From NCBI GenBank assembly GCA_001970855.1, contig LSSN01001448.1, forward strand, positions 1 through 64,000: a stretch of 64,000 bases of DNA, given 5' to 3'. Shown here one piece after another: positions 11,501-23,651 of this stretch. The notes beneath the pieces are model-generated. The model worked only from the letters and a program-made list of their open reading frames with translations, was not told the origin of the DNA and ran no database searches. This stretch comes from Smittium culicis. Taxonomy: Eukaryota; Kickxellomycota; Harpellomycetes; Harpellales; Legeriomycetaceae. The translations under genes were made by a program, and so were the position numbers. Numbering within the stretch: position 1 is the first letter of the stretch; every line of letters starts with the position of its first letter.

Positions 11501-14500
11501 AAAAATTATGTATATATAATACTTATATCTTGTATTGATATAATTATATCGAAAAAACGAAAAACGAAAAAATTTTTACTGTTCTAAAACTAAATTAAAA
11601 ATTTTGTGCGACCGAAAAAATTATTCTGTTTAAAAATAGCTGAATTTTTAGATTTACATATTAAATAATTTAAAATATGTTTTTATTCTATTAAAATTTT
11701 TTTTTTAAAAATATCTAACTACGAGATAAAATCGAAAATTTTACTCCTTTGAAAGAGAATTAAGTATTGGACTTTCATAATTTTCTTATAATATAAACAG
11801 ATAGTTAACTGTTTCGAATAATAGTCAAATAATTTATTGGATTCTCCAAAACTTTTCTAGATAAAGGAATAAAGAAATAAATGAGTCAATTAAGTGAAAA
11901 AAATTGAGTTTTAACGTATAATAAAAACTATAAACTATTTATGCTAAATTTTCTTTTATTGAAGTTTTATATACATGATATGACATGATAATTAGTATTT
12001 AGAAATATTTCGGTTTTTAGAATAAAAACTCGAATAAAAAAACTTCGATCATAAAGAATTACAAGAAAAATAATCAGACGGAAAAATTGGAAACTCTTAA
12101 TAGACTATTTCACTTAGCTAGATTTTATGAATGAAATAAAAAGTGATATATGTGAGGACTTATTTGAATTATGTACTATCTGAATCTTCATAAAAATAAA
12201 GTAAAAGTGCATGGCATCTAAGCAATACCAAAATATTACGAGGATAACTAAAATAATTTTAGCTGTATTATTAATTGGGAAAAAAAATCTACATTAAAAA
12301 TATTAACATCAAATTCAAAAATATTATGAAATATTGGCGCGAGTTGGACATGATAATGATTATATGTGTAAATTTTGTATTAATAGCCCAGATAAAAGTT
12401 CAAAATATATTAAACGGTTTTAATAAGGTAATTTTATTTTGATTATATCTTATAACCTCAAAACACAGAAATTAAACGGATATTACTGAATGTAAACATA
12501 TATGAAAAGCACATAAGGTGCTTGTTTACCTCGAATTATAGATTTTTTTTTCGTGAAAATCAGAATTCTGACACGAATTAATCATTTATAAGCCCTATCG
12601 GATCAAACACAGACAAGATAAATTATGAGCCCAAATATAAAAGATTTTACAAATTTAAAACTTTCATAAGAAATTATTTAAAAAAATTTGAATTTATCTT
12701 TTTACTATTAACTTAATATTAACCAGTTTTATTATTAAAATTATATGGAAAATATATAATTATTAATTTAATTTCTAACCAATTAATTCATACTAGTTGT
12801 TTCTTTGATAAATAAACCGAAAAATTTTTTTTATTCAAATATATTCAAGTTTTAAAAAAATAATTAGAGTATTTTACGAAATTCTTTTAATCTATTGAAT
12901 AAAAATAGTCGTTATATAATTTTAATTGTTTTATTATTATCTATAGCTAAATTTTAGTATATAATGAGGTGTATAAGTATATAAGCGATAAATTTGAAAT
13001 GATTTTCATATTAGACTGTTTTTTCTATAAGCAAATTATTTCATTTAATTTGGGTTATTTACAATTTTCAAACATTTTATAAATTTCATAACTTATAATT
13101 AACAGCTTTTATTAATCATATAAAAGTAAATATCATATAATATATTTATATAACTATTGATTTTTTCATTAAAATTTAGCTAAATTTTTCTAACCATAGG
13201 ATTGTGGTTCCACTCTTTTTTTAATATTTTAATTTAAATCTAAAAATTTAATTTTTTATGTAATATTTTTATTAATTCTTAATAAATATTGAATTTAAAT
13301 CTTGATACAGAGGAATTTTTATTACCGAATAAATGAGTTTTGTAAATTCCGTAAAAAAATTTAAATGATTATAATTTTCAAAAAAAATATAATATTTCTT
13401 GAACACCGTGTTATCTTTTCGTTGATTTTTATCTTTGCTTTAATATTGGCGTAAAATTTTTTATACAAGTTATTATTTTTTGTTACATAAAAAATTCTTT
13501 TACGCATGAATAGGTACTCGAAAAAAACACTTTAATTTTCTCCTCTATAATATCTGTATAAAATTACCATTAAACCTAAGGGATAATTTTTTTTGTATAA
13601 TTTAAATAAGTATAAATAGATCTAATTTATTAATAATATCGATTTAAACGCTAAAATTCAAATTCAAGTTCAAAAATATAATTTATATGTATATGTAAAT
13701 TTTATAGAAATATTTAATAAGCAGTATAAGTATGGAATAATTACACACTTTTGGTCAAAGTTAAAATTATTAATAAAATTATAAAATGAAAACACTTTAT
13801 GTTCTTTATATAAAATATTTTATGTGATTTTTTCTTAAGAAAAAAAAATATAAAAACGTTATTTTTATATAATTTTTTTTTTATTAATATGTTTATTAAA
13901 ATAATATTCTATATTCTATAGCTCTTATTTTTAATTTTTCTTTTAATAGTTTTAGAAGAATAAAAACTGGTATTATAACTAACACCAAGAAATTTACTAT
14001 AAATAAAATGGATAAAAATAAAGATAATAAAATGGACAAAAATAAAGATAATAAATTGAATTTTGAAATTAAGATTTTAAATTCTAATATTATTTTTAAT
14101 TTTTATGTTAGATAAGAGGTAATTAATTGGTCATTTTTTAAATGATAAAATAGGTGATTAATCTTAATTAAATAAAAATCATATAAAAATCAAAATCTTT
14201 ATTCGAAATAATAAAAAAACTTTTAAAAGAGCTTATATTATTGATTTTTTGAAGTTTTATAGAATAATTTCGGAATATAAAAGTTTTTAACTATCATATG
14301 TTCGATATTTATAAATATTTATATTATTAATCAAGCCTGGTAACATATTTGAAGTGTTTTTCAGAATTTTTAAAGAGTAAAAAAAGGTATGTTTTTGATT
14401 TTTAGTCGTTAATAAGAGTTCTAAAGTTATATATAATTTTTGATCCAAAATCGATAAATTATAACTAAATTACACATATTTTTTTAATAAAATAATAATT

Positions 14501-16983
14501 ATATTATAAAATAAGCAAATATAATCGATGAAATTGGATATGTGAAATAAGTTTCATCATATTTAACGGATGATATTATTAAAAAGATTTCGATAATTAT
14601 TAATTTATATTTTATAAAAAAATTAAGAATTTTTATTAAATTTCAGTGAATTTGAAAGATATATAATATTTGATTCAAAATATTTTCAAAGTTCTTTTGG
14701 ATATTTTTTGATTTGAATCAAAAATATCATGGGTGAATTTAAATAATTAGAAAAATTCAAATTATAATTTTAGAGCCAATATTTTCATTAAATCACCATA
14801 TAGTTAAGTATAAAAAACTTGTTATATTTATTAGATCAAAAATAGTTACTATTAAGTTTATATATCTAGTTATTTATACGGCATCAAATTATTGCAGTTT
14901 ATTTATTTTTTAATTTTTGCAAAATTTTGCGATGTGAATTAAATTAATAAAACATAAAATTATTTAATAGAAAAATTTTTGTTAATAAATTTTTAGAAAT
15001 GATTATTTATTTACTTTTACAGTTTTAATTAAATTAGTAAGGGTAATTCCATATATTTAGAAATTTATTGCTATTTATTTCATAGAATTTTCTATATTTT
15101 AGTAGGCATAATATTAAACCATATTGATATTAATCACAATCCGTTGTTGAATGTATATTGTATTTATTCTAAGAATAGCAATCAATGAATAAGATATTTT
15201 TATTTTTACAATAAAAATATTTAATGAAGAAATTTTACAAAATTATCTGCAAATAACAGATTTATTTTTTCAAATATAAATCATACTAGATCAAATAAAA
15301 ATAACTATATAATTTCCCCCTATATATTCCAGAGAAACATAATAATTCCAAGCTTTTATCGATATTTGACTTGTGAAGAACTGCATTATATTATAATCTA
15401 TTATAATCTATTATCATATTTATCCTTGGTTAAATCTAGCTATTAAGCGAGTCAAAATGAAAAAACTTTGTAAAAAGATAAAATCAGAAATCAAATAATA
15501 TTTTAGAGAAATGGTTATTATAAAATCTTTTTTTCCCCATATTTTGTCACTTTTAATGCAAAAAAATCCTTTTAAATTTTGATTAAACCTTTTATATAAA
15601 AATGATACACACCATATATTATGGTCTTTATTTTTATTTTTTAATAAAAATTAATATTTCTTTTAACGTTATAAGTTTACATAAATCAAATCTAAAATTT
15701 AAATTAATATAATATTTTATATATATCTAATTTATGAGTGTGAGTTTATTTTAAGCAGGCACTATGACTCGAATGACAAATAATATAATCAAATTATAAA
15801 TAGATTAATAATTATAATCTAGTTATAGATGAGTTTTATTGTATATAATTAAGATTTCAATGAGTAAGAGGTTAATTTAATACTGAAATATGTTATAGAA
15901 AACTTAAATTAAGAATAAAAAATATTCAAATCAGAGAAAAACATGATATTAATCAGCTAGAAAGATTGAATGTAAAATTTAAGGATCGTGAACAATTTGA
16001 AGCGGTGTGAATATTATTCCGGTAACAATCCAAAATTCATATCTATCATATGATATAAAAAATAAGTTTTTTTTTTAATTAATACCAATAAAACACTTTA
16101 TATCATATAATAAAATAAACTAATGTTAAAGTTAACTGTTTAAAAATTTAGATTATAATATATTTATCGATTAATTATTATATAAAGCCAAATATTCAAT
16201 AAAAAAATCTTATAAAAATAAAATTTAACAAATAATCATTTAAAATACAGTAATAAATTGATAAAACAGAGGATAAAAATAAAATAACTAAATAAGCCCC
16301 TCAAAAAAAAAAAAACCACAAAATTACTTATAAAACTTGTATACAATGTATAAAGAATATTTATAAACAAAACAAATAACCAAGAAAAATAAAGTAGAAA
16401 AGTTTATTTTATCTAAGGATAAATTTAAAATTACGTATTTTTCAGTCTTCAGGTAATAATAACTTTCCATATGTATTTATAAATTATAATCAGAAAAAAA
16501 ATTATATTAAAATTAACAATATATATTAAATGAATAATTTATATTTGTTCAATAAATAAAGAAAAAGGTAAAATAAATTTTTTGGATTGTTTTGTTCAAA
16601 AATTAATTCGAAATTATGACATATATAATTATATATCTAGAAATAGGGATTTTTATTTAAGTATAAATATTTTTAAATTACTATTTTCTCATTTATAAGG
16701 CATACTAAAAAATTCCAAATATTTAGCAAAAGTAGATATAATATTAAAGAATGAGAATAAATATTGTAAGCTTAGCGATTTTTGAAAGAATTTATCAATT
16801 AATAAAAATATAAAGAGATTGAACTGAAATTCTTTAAAAAGAAGTATTAGTTTTTAAATTCTTTAATGAAATTATAGAATAAAATAAATTATCTTATTAA
16901 TAAGTATATAAATTACTATTTATAGATTAAATTCGGATAGTTTAATTTTATTTACATTTATTATAGGGTAATTTTAGTTTATT
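5501..16983. other. AT-rich gene desert
   Basis: More than 11 kb with no reading frame over about 70 codons and no recognisable domain in any frame. AT content is high throughout and extreme from about 9 to 17 kb. Local items: a 16-base poly-C at 5707-5722, a 10-base poly-C at 9608-9617, a TTACCA-type repeat at about 7488-7515, a duplicated unit of about 25 bases at 14001-14052, an ATATATGGGAGATC motif at about 7140 and 7545, and CCAAT-like motifs at 6840-6870. Fragments resembling single MITE arms begin near 7914 and 8650. No tRNA or rRNA was seen. Confidence 0.6.
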
Positions 16984-17184
16984 AGTTTAAATCTATCAGG
17001 CGCAGTTGGCTTTTTTTGAACTACTAAAACTATCCAAAGAAATTTCGAATAAATAAATGGACTGAGTTTCGTAATTTTTTATTGTATATAAAATAAAAAT
17101 CGTCCAATAATAAATAATTATTGAATGGGTTAGCCATTATAATTTTTAAATTAGTTAAAAGTTGTCGACAGTGGAAAGGGCTAA
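16984..17184 (-). mobile_element. Degenerate copy of the TTAA-flanked MITE
   Basis: This roughly 200-bp stretch starts with the right-arm pattern (GGCGCAGTTGGCTTTTTTTG) and ends GTGGAAAGGGCTAA, matching the left terminus of the MITE family in reverse orientation. Internal identity is poor, so it is an old copy. It abuts another partial copy. Confidence 0.5.
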
Positions 17185-17350
17185 TAATATGAGGGGTGAT
17201 GTATTTTTTGATACCTAAAAATTACAGCCAAACTTGTTCAATAATACAATTTAATTCCGAAACCAATTAAGTATTGATTTAATGAATAATAGCAGCAAAT
17301 AATAAATAATTAATATCAATAAAAGAACCAATGAATTCATATTTTTAACG
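17185..17350 (-). mobile_element. Partial MITE copy, tandem to the preceding one
   Basis: The order of landmarks matches the inverted family copy at 21308-21504: a TATTTTTTGAT arm, then TTTAATTCCGA, then an AGCAAATAATAAATAA core. The distal left terminus (GGACGGGAAAGGGTTAA in other inverted copies) is missing or unrecognisable. Confidence 0.5.
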
Positions 17351-17834
17351 ATAGCTGAGTCGCAAAAGACTAATCAATTTAGCATCAAAGTGGAAAAATA
17401 TTTTCTTTTAGGATCGCCTATATTTTCTGCATATATATGGTTATTTACTATGGATATATCAACATAATAGTGGTTGGTAATTTCAAAAAGTTTTGCGATA
17501 ATTAATTAGATAAGATATTCAAGATCACCCTATTTGGGAGCTCCTTCGACAGGTAGTATTTTTTCTCCTCTATATATTAGCGTTGACATAAATACTAACA
17601 AAATATCTGTATAACATAATAATATGAGAGAGGATATATCATATAATAGAATAAAAAAAATGAATAAGACGAAATAAAATAGGAAAAAAAATATAAAAGT
17701 TTTATTTTTTTTGGAGCAGAAAATATAATTTAATAGATTTGAAAAGCATAGAAGTGAATAAAAAAAAAAATAGTTAAAATAAAAATATATATATTAGGTG
17801 CGGAAATAAAAGGCTTGAGTATGTGTGAGTGTAA

Positions 17835-19896
17835 CTAATCAAACTTTATAGAGTTAGATCCCATTGTGATTTTTCCTCCACTGTATGAGCCTCTTTTCTT
17901 CTTGTTTTTTTCTTTCAGAAAGCCTTTACCTCTAGTTACAATCAAATCTCTATGAGCTTTACTTCCGAAATCGTCTTCATCGCCACCTTTAGAAGTGTAC
18001 GTATTATCTTTCAATCTCTCATCTAAAAACTCGACTTCGTCTACGTTAATTCGTGAAAAGTGCTTGACTTCTTTTCGATTTTTTAAATTTTTAACAGGTT
18101 CAGTGTGTGGTACACTTTTAGTTACATCACTTTTACGAACCGGTGTAGATCTATATTAGAGTTAAAAATAATGTTTAGTAAGTTTATTTATAAAGAGTAA
18201 AAAGTTAAGCTGTTAAAATTTTTTTAATATGTAGACCGCTTGTATTACTGTACACTGCTGGATTTTAGTTTTTTAGAGCTTTTAGAAGAATCAGAATCAG
18301 AGGATTCTTTATCGTTGGCTTTGCGTTTTAAATTGCTACTCGAGGAATCAGACTCTGAGGAGCTGTCGCTGTCCGAGTCACTGCTATCAGAATCGGAATC
18401 AGAATCCGAGCTGGAGCTTGAGTCGGAAGAAGAATCAGAGGAAGGATTACTATCTGCTTTACTGGCAGTGGATTCTGGTTTTTTTTCTTCTGTTTTCTTG
18501 GGCTCTTCTGAATCGCTGCTATCAGAATCAGAGCTTGAGTCGGAATTGGAGCTTGAGTCAGAATCAGAGCTTGAGTCAGAATCAGAGCTAGAATCAGAAC
18601 TTGAGTCAGAATCAGAGCTAGAATCAGAACTTGAGTCAGAGTCAGAGCTCGAATCAGCTTTAGAAACAGCTTTTGCGGGAGCAGATGTATCTTTTTCATC
18701 TTTAACTTTAGGAGAGTCACTTTGACTTTCGGAGTCAGAGCTGGAATCAGAGTCTGAGTCACTGCTATCTGAATCAGAACTGGAGTCAGAGCTTGAATCA
18801 GAGCTGGAGACAGAGTCTGAAGATTTTTTATCGTCGTTGACATCAGCATCCTCGGTTGATTTTGAGGGCTTATTTTCGCTTTCAGAATCACTGCTGTCTG
18901 AGTCAGAATCAGAATCAGAGCTCGAATCAGCTTTAGCAACAGCTTTTGCGGGAGCAGATGTATCTTTTTCATCTTTCGCTTTAGGAGAGTCACTTTCGCT
19001 TTCAGAGTCAGAACTAGAGTCAGAGTCAGAGTCAGAGCTAGAGCTAGAGTCAGAGTCAGAACTAGAGCTAGAGCTAGAGTCAGAGTCAGAACTAGAGCTA
19101 GAGTCAGAACTAGAGCTAGAGTCAGAACTAGAGCTAGAACTGGAGCTAGAACTAGAGTCAGATTTGGAATCTGCCTTAGCTACAACTTTGGACTCTTCTA
19201 AATTTTTCATTTCTATATCTTCGCTTTCTGAATCAGAGCTTGAGTCAGAATCAGAGCTTGAGTCAGAATCAGAGCTTGAATCAGAGTCAGAGCTTGAATC
19301 AGAGTCAGAGCTTGAATCAGAGTCAGAGCTTGAATCAGAGTCAGAGCTTGAATCAGAGTCAGAGCTTGAATCTACCTTAGTTGAAGTTTTAGGCTCTTCT
19401 TTACTTTCCATTTCAACTTCTTTTACTTTTGATGGACTGTTTTCAGTTTCTGAATCGCTGCTGTCTGAATCGGAACTAGAATCGGAGCTTGAATCAGAGC
19501 TGGAGTCTGAATCTGAACTCGAATCCGAGCTAGATCCAGAATCAGAACTTGAATCGGATTTAGAATCGTTGCTTTTACTAGAACTTCTAAAAAGAGTAAC
19601 AATTGGTAAAAATTAGAAAATGAGCAAAAAACTATAATATATTTTTTTCTTACTCATTTTTTTTAATATATTCGTTATATATATCAGAAATCAAAGGTTG
19701 CTTAGAGTTAGGATCAAATTTCTATAAGAATAAAAGTCACAAGTTAAATAATTTGTAAAAATTTCAAGAAAAGTATTTTATGCAAAGTTACTGTTTTTGA
19801 TTCTTTCTCAAGAGATTTAATGGAATTAGTTAATCCCTCGCTCTTTAAAAAGGTATATATCAAGTTATATATTTCTTGGTTGGCTGATTTTGACAT
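17835..19896 (-). CDS. SRP40: Srp40/Nopp140 (NOLC1)-like nucleolar phosphoprotein
   Basis: Four exons on the minus strand: 19792-19896, 19654-19721, 18249-19586 and 17835-18150. All three introns have GT-AG ends, phases fit, and the product is 608 residues. Exons 1-2 give an N-terminal helical segment ([19 protein letters not shown]) resembling the LisH-like start of Nopp140. The middle, about 440 residues, is almost entirely alternating Ser-Asp/Glu tracts separated by short basic blocks such as PAKAVAKAD, the organisation of CK2-phosphorylated Nopp140. The last 106 residues are the conserved SRP40 C-terminal domain, with [33 protein letters not shown] and [11 protein letters not shown]. Family members act in the nucleolus and Cajal bodies as chaperones for snoRNPs and Pol I transcription. 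The methionine at 19411 is internal. A plus-strand glutamate/serine-rich shadow frame lies opposite. Confidence 0.93.
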
Positions 19897-20430
19897 TATA
19901 GGTAGTGTTATTTCAGTGCACTATTTTAATTGTGTAGTTTTGGCCTTAGAAGAGACTGTTGGGGACGTATGTATAATATTAAAGCTTTGCGTTTAAAGGT
20001 ACTAAAATATTTTTATGCTAATTGTTTTCTTTGCTTAAATGTGTAAAGCATCAAGAAAAATTTTTTTTACTTTTTGAAATATATTTAGGTAAGCCAAAAG
20101 AAAAATCAGTGATTGATTGGCTAGTGATCCATAGACGCGAATTATATTCAATTATTAGTATTTAATATGAGAATACTACTGGCCAAGCTTGTTTTCTAGG
20201 AGTGCTTTTTGATTAATGAAATCGAGTAATTTTTTTTTTACAAAAATGATCTGGCCAATAATTGGTGTTCCACCATGGATAAACCAGTGCATTTTCTACA
20301 TTCGATTTTTTGGTTTTGCTCCTACAGTAACCACTATTGAACAACTGGTCATACGTTTTTTACATTCTCGCTTTGTAATCTAAGTATATAAGTAATAGCT
20401 TGATTCTTTTTTTTGTCAACGCGAGTTAAT
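19897..20430. promoter_or_regulatory. Upstream region of the SRP40-like gene
   Basis: About 530 bp between the SRP40-like start and the first MITE of the cluster. Several CCAAT-type motifs are visible (GATTGGCTAG near 20115, CTGGCCAATAATTGG near 20250). No coding sequence was recognised. Confidence 0.4.
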
Positions 20431-20611
20431 TTACCCTTTCCTGTCCAACACTCTTAAAAAACGAATTTATTGATTCGTTTATGATTTATAAGCTATTTTA
20501 TTATTTGTTACTAAAATACAATAAACCAATAATTCTTAAGGACTCGGAATTAAATAATTTTAACTGAGCACAGTTGGTTAACTTTTTTTTTTTTGATGCG
20601 TAGACCGGTAA
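20431..20611 (+). mobile_element. MITE copy, right end truncated
   Basis: The copy begins TTACCCTTTCCTGTCCAACA and follows the family order (TTTATTGATTCGTTTATGAT, then CTCGGAATTAAA), but stops at GTAGACCG without the expected GCGGGAAAGGGTTAA. SINE-tail sequence takes over at that point. Confidence 0.75.
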
Positions 20612-20835
20612 TATAAGCAATATCCTGTTTCTTTTATACTTGAAGAAATGCCTGAAAGGATATTTCGGTTGATAAATTAATCCCATTTTCCCTTTAGGTA
20701 TGTGGCCGGTAGTTCTTCAGAGGATATATTTTGAATTTTTTTATACCTTGCAACAACTTAGATATTTTTTAGTTTATTTTACTCAATAGTTTCCACTATT
20801 TTTATCGTACTAATAATTTTTAATGAAAAAAAAGA
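20612..20835 (+). mobile_element. 5'-truncated copy of the SINE-like tail
   Basis: This matches the 3' 200 bases of the element at 190-827. Shared landmarks in order are TACTTGAAG, TTTCGGTTGATA, ATTAATCCCATTT, GGCCGGTAG, TTCAGAGG, TATACCTTGCA and a 3' A-run. It lacks the hairpin-rich head. GTAATA occurs at both edges and may be a short target duplication, but six bases are weak support. It abuts the truncated end of a MITE copy. Confidence 0.72.
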
Positions 20836-20891
20836 AGTAATAGTTTGTTTTTGTTTAGCTTCAAATACCAGATATTGTTGGGTATGGATAT

Positions 20892-21086
20892 CAACCTTTT
20901 CCCGTCCAACACTCTTTGAAAAATTCAATTTATTGATTCGTTTATGACTAGTGATAAAATTTACTATTTGCTGTTATTTTAAAATAAACCAATACTTTTA
21001 ATAGCCTCGGAATTATGGTGTTTTAATTGAACACTGTTGGATATATTTGTTTATTAAAAATAGTCTACCGCGCGGGAAACGGCTAG
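20892..21086 (+). mobile_element. MITE copy
   Basis: It starts CAACCTTTTCCCGTCCAACA and ends GTCTACCGCGCGGGAAACGG. Its first 80 bases are almost identical, in inverse orientation, to the end of the copy at 21308-21504, so the two belong to one recent subfamily. Confidence 0.85.
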
Positions 21087-21276
21087 CCCTTTCCTGTTCA
21101 AATCTCTATAAAAAAAAGATTTTATGATTCGCTTATGACTATCAAGCAAGTTTATTATTTGCTACTACTTAACAACAAGCCAGTAACTAACAGATCTCAG
21201 AATTATACATTTTTTATTGAATATAGTTGGCTATAGTTAGTAGATAAAAAACAGTTATCGCCCAGGAAATGGTTAA
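21087..21276 (+). mobile_element. MITE copy in tandem with the preceding one
   Basis: It begins directly after the previous copy with CCCTTTCCTGTTCAAATCTC and ends CCCAGGAAATGGTTAA. The two share a single CTAG-type junction, suggesting insertion at the terminal TTAA of the first copy. Confidence 0.82.
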
Positions 21277-21307
21277 AATTCTCCTATTCGCGAGTTTTAA
21301 TTTTATT

Positions 21308-21504
21308 TTAACCCTTTTACTGGCGGTAGACTATTTTTGATCCTCTAATTATATCCAATTATGTTCAGTTAGTACTCTTTAATTCCGAGTCTATAAGAAG
21401 TATTGGTTTATTGTAAAAAAACAGCAAATAGTAAATTTTATCACTAGTCATAAACGAATCAATAAATTGAATTTTTCAAAGAGTGTTGGACGGGAAAAGG
21501 TTAA
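21308..21504 (-). mobile_element. MITE copy flanked by TTAA, inverted orientation
   Basis: This is a complete copy. It starts TTAACCCTTTTACTGGCGGT and ends TTGGACGGGAAAAGGTTAA, with TTAA at both edges (21308-21311 and 21501-21504). Confidence 0.9.
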
Positions 21505-22733
21505 AATCATATTAGAAAACCCAGTTGAATATGTTGTCTGGTAAAACCAGTAATTTTTTATTATTTCAAGTAAATAAAATTTTCAAGAAAAAAAGCTCCA
21601 CTGCACACAAGAATCTCCAATATCTTGATTTTTTTTCTTCTTGAAATATAGAAATGAGAATTACAACACAGTTGAATAAAGTTGAAACTCAATTTATATT
21701 TTTTTTCTATAACTTTATTCCAAAAAATAAAAATAAAATAGACTTTTACCTAGTGGTATATAGCTAAATTAGAACGTCTAATCAAAAATAGTGAGAAAGA
21801 AATATTCATAAACATAAAACAACGAATATCAATCGGAACTTTTATTATTTGATATTATTATAAAAAATTTATTTTTACCAAAAATTATTCAGAGTTTTTT
21901 GAATGTTATTATACACCCATCCATCATCTATACACATAATTATAAACACTTTATACTCACAACAAAATATTATTCCCCGTATTCGTATAATATAAATAAA
22001 AGATGTGGTTGAGTATAAATATCACAAGAATAATAAATTAATTTAAAAACTTTGAGATTGAATGCTATTTCCCGTGAGACATATTCCTAAAATTCGTTAA
22101 AAATTACTATCAGTGCTAATTCTAATAATATTATCAACAAATAATAAAAACTAATAAAAAATGTTTTTATCAGAACTTTGAAGCTCAGAAAGATGAAAGG
22201 TACTCGAAAAAAAAGTTTTATCAACAAATATGTACCATTAAAAATAAAAATAATTCACTGGGGTTTTGATATTAATATCGTACAATATTATAGGAGTGTG
22301 ATTATTTTATATTTATTTTGTAGTAATGACTTTATCATCGCTGTTAGAAATTTAATAGAACATAATTCTTTTCTATATATTGCATTTTTTTAAATAAGTA
22401 TATTAATCGATAAAAATTTCTATATTATAGTTGAGACTCCTTATATATTTCACTTATTCTAATTTCACATTTTTAAGCTTATTAAATTAAATATATAATT
22501 ATAGCTAAAAAAAACCATATTATGTAGTAATAGTATCACTATGCATTTTTGTGTGTTCGTATTAAGCTTAAATAGAGTAATAATAAAACTAAAATTTAAT
22601 TCAAAAAATTTATGAATGAAAATAGTTTATTCTCCTAAATTAAATTAGAGTAATGATATTTTAAATGCTATATGACGATTTAAATATTAAATGTTAAATA
22701 TATTCAGCAAAAATCCTAATTACATTAATTACA
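21505..22733. other. AT-rich intergenic sequence
   Basis: No conserved coding sequence was recognised. A 71-residue frame at 22178-22393 is low-complexity and resembles nothing known. No RNA gene was seen. Confidence 0.5.
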
Positions 22734-22927
22734 TTAACCTTTTCCCGTCCAAAGCTCTAAAAAAATCAATTTATTGATTCGTTTATGATTTATCAGCAAG
22801 TCCATTATTTGCTTTTATTTTGCGTTATACCAATGACTCTTAAGGTCTCAGAATTAAAATATTTTAATGGTCATAATTGGGTATATTTAGAGGATCAAAA
22901 ATAGTCTACTGCTCGTGAAAGGATTAA
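22734..22927 (+). mobile_element. MITE copy flanked by TTAA
   Basis: TTAACCTTTTCCCGTCCAAA at the left and CTGCTCGTGAAAGGATTAA at the right, with TTAA at both edges. The usual internal landmarks (TTTATTGATTCGTTTATGAT and CTCAGAATTAAA) are present. Confidence 0.88.
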
Positions 22928-23462
22928 AAGGTATATTTTTTCTATATCATTTACAATATCTAGTATTGTGCCATAGCCCACACGAGATTTAATTCACGAG
23001 GCTCGAAATTGGTATTTATTTAACCATAGAACCTCGATTTTAAATGTGAAAAATTTTGATATTCAGTCTTGTAGAAATATTAGAACTATTGATAATCTTG
23101 CTGAAACTTTTTGAGAATCAATAGAAATTATCAGGAATAAACTTGCTAATTTTATTTTGAGGGTGATTTATGATTATAGAAAAATAATTAATTATAATAA
23201 AGACTAAGCCATCGAAGATAATATTGTAAGTTGAAAGCTTGGTCAGGGGTTGGATATTTAGCTGTGGGCGTGATTTAATTGTTCTGCTGGTCATTATATT
23301 TGCCTTTTCCAGCAAATATATGCAACTAACTATCCATCGCTACGCTGTGAAAACTAAATAATTTGGAGTGAAAAATCACGTGAAATAGACACACGTTTAT
23401 ACTTATATTACTCTGGCTGCCTATTTGATAAAGATAATTCTATTAACACCACACGACTTTAA
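22928..23462. promoter_or_regulatory. Region upstream of the acyltransferase gene
   Basis: About 530 bp with no recognisable coding sequence. The 65-residue minus-strand frame at 23118-23315 is not convincing. The part from about 23330 to the acyltransferase probably holds its promoter, but no specific box stands out. Confidence 0.35.
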
Positions 23463-23651
23463 ATGGTGGGGATTTTTTTTTCCAAAGCCAAGTCAAAAAA
23501 ATTTAGCAATATAAATATTCCTCACTTTTCATGTTCATATCTTATAATATTCACACTCGAGTTTTTACATTCCTTTAGTTATATTGTTAGAATTGCATAT
23601 ATACATTGTATTTTGATTTCTAGATATTTATTCATCTTAGTTCGTTCTAAT

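Noticed and set aside
18837..19616. 259-residue plus-strand ORF and other frames over the SRP40-like gene
   Set aside because: They are antisense images of Ser-Asp repeat codons; the minus strand has splice sites and a recognisable SRP40 C-terminal domain.
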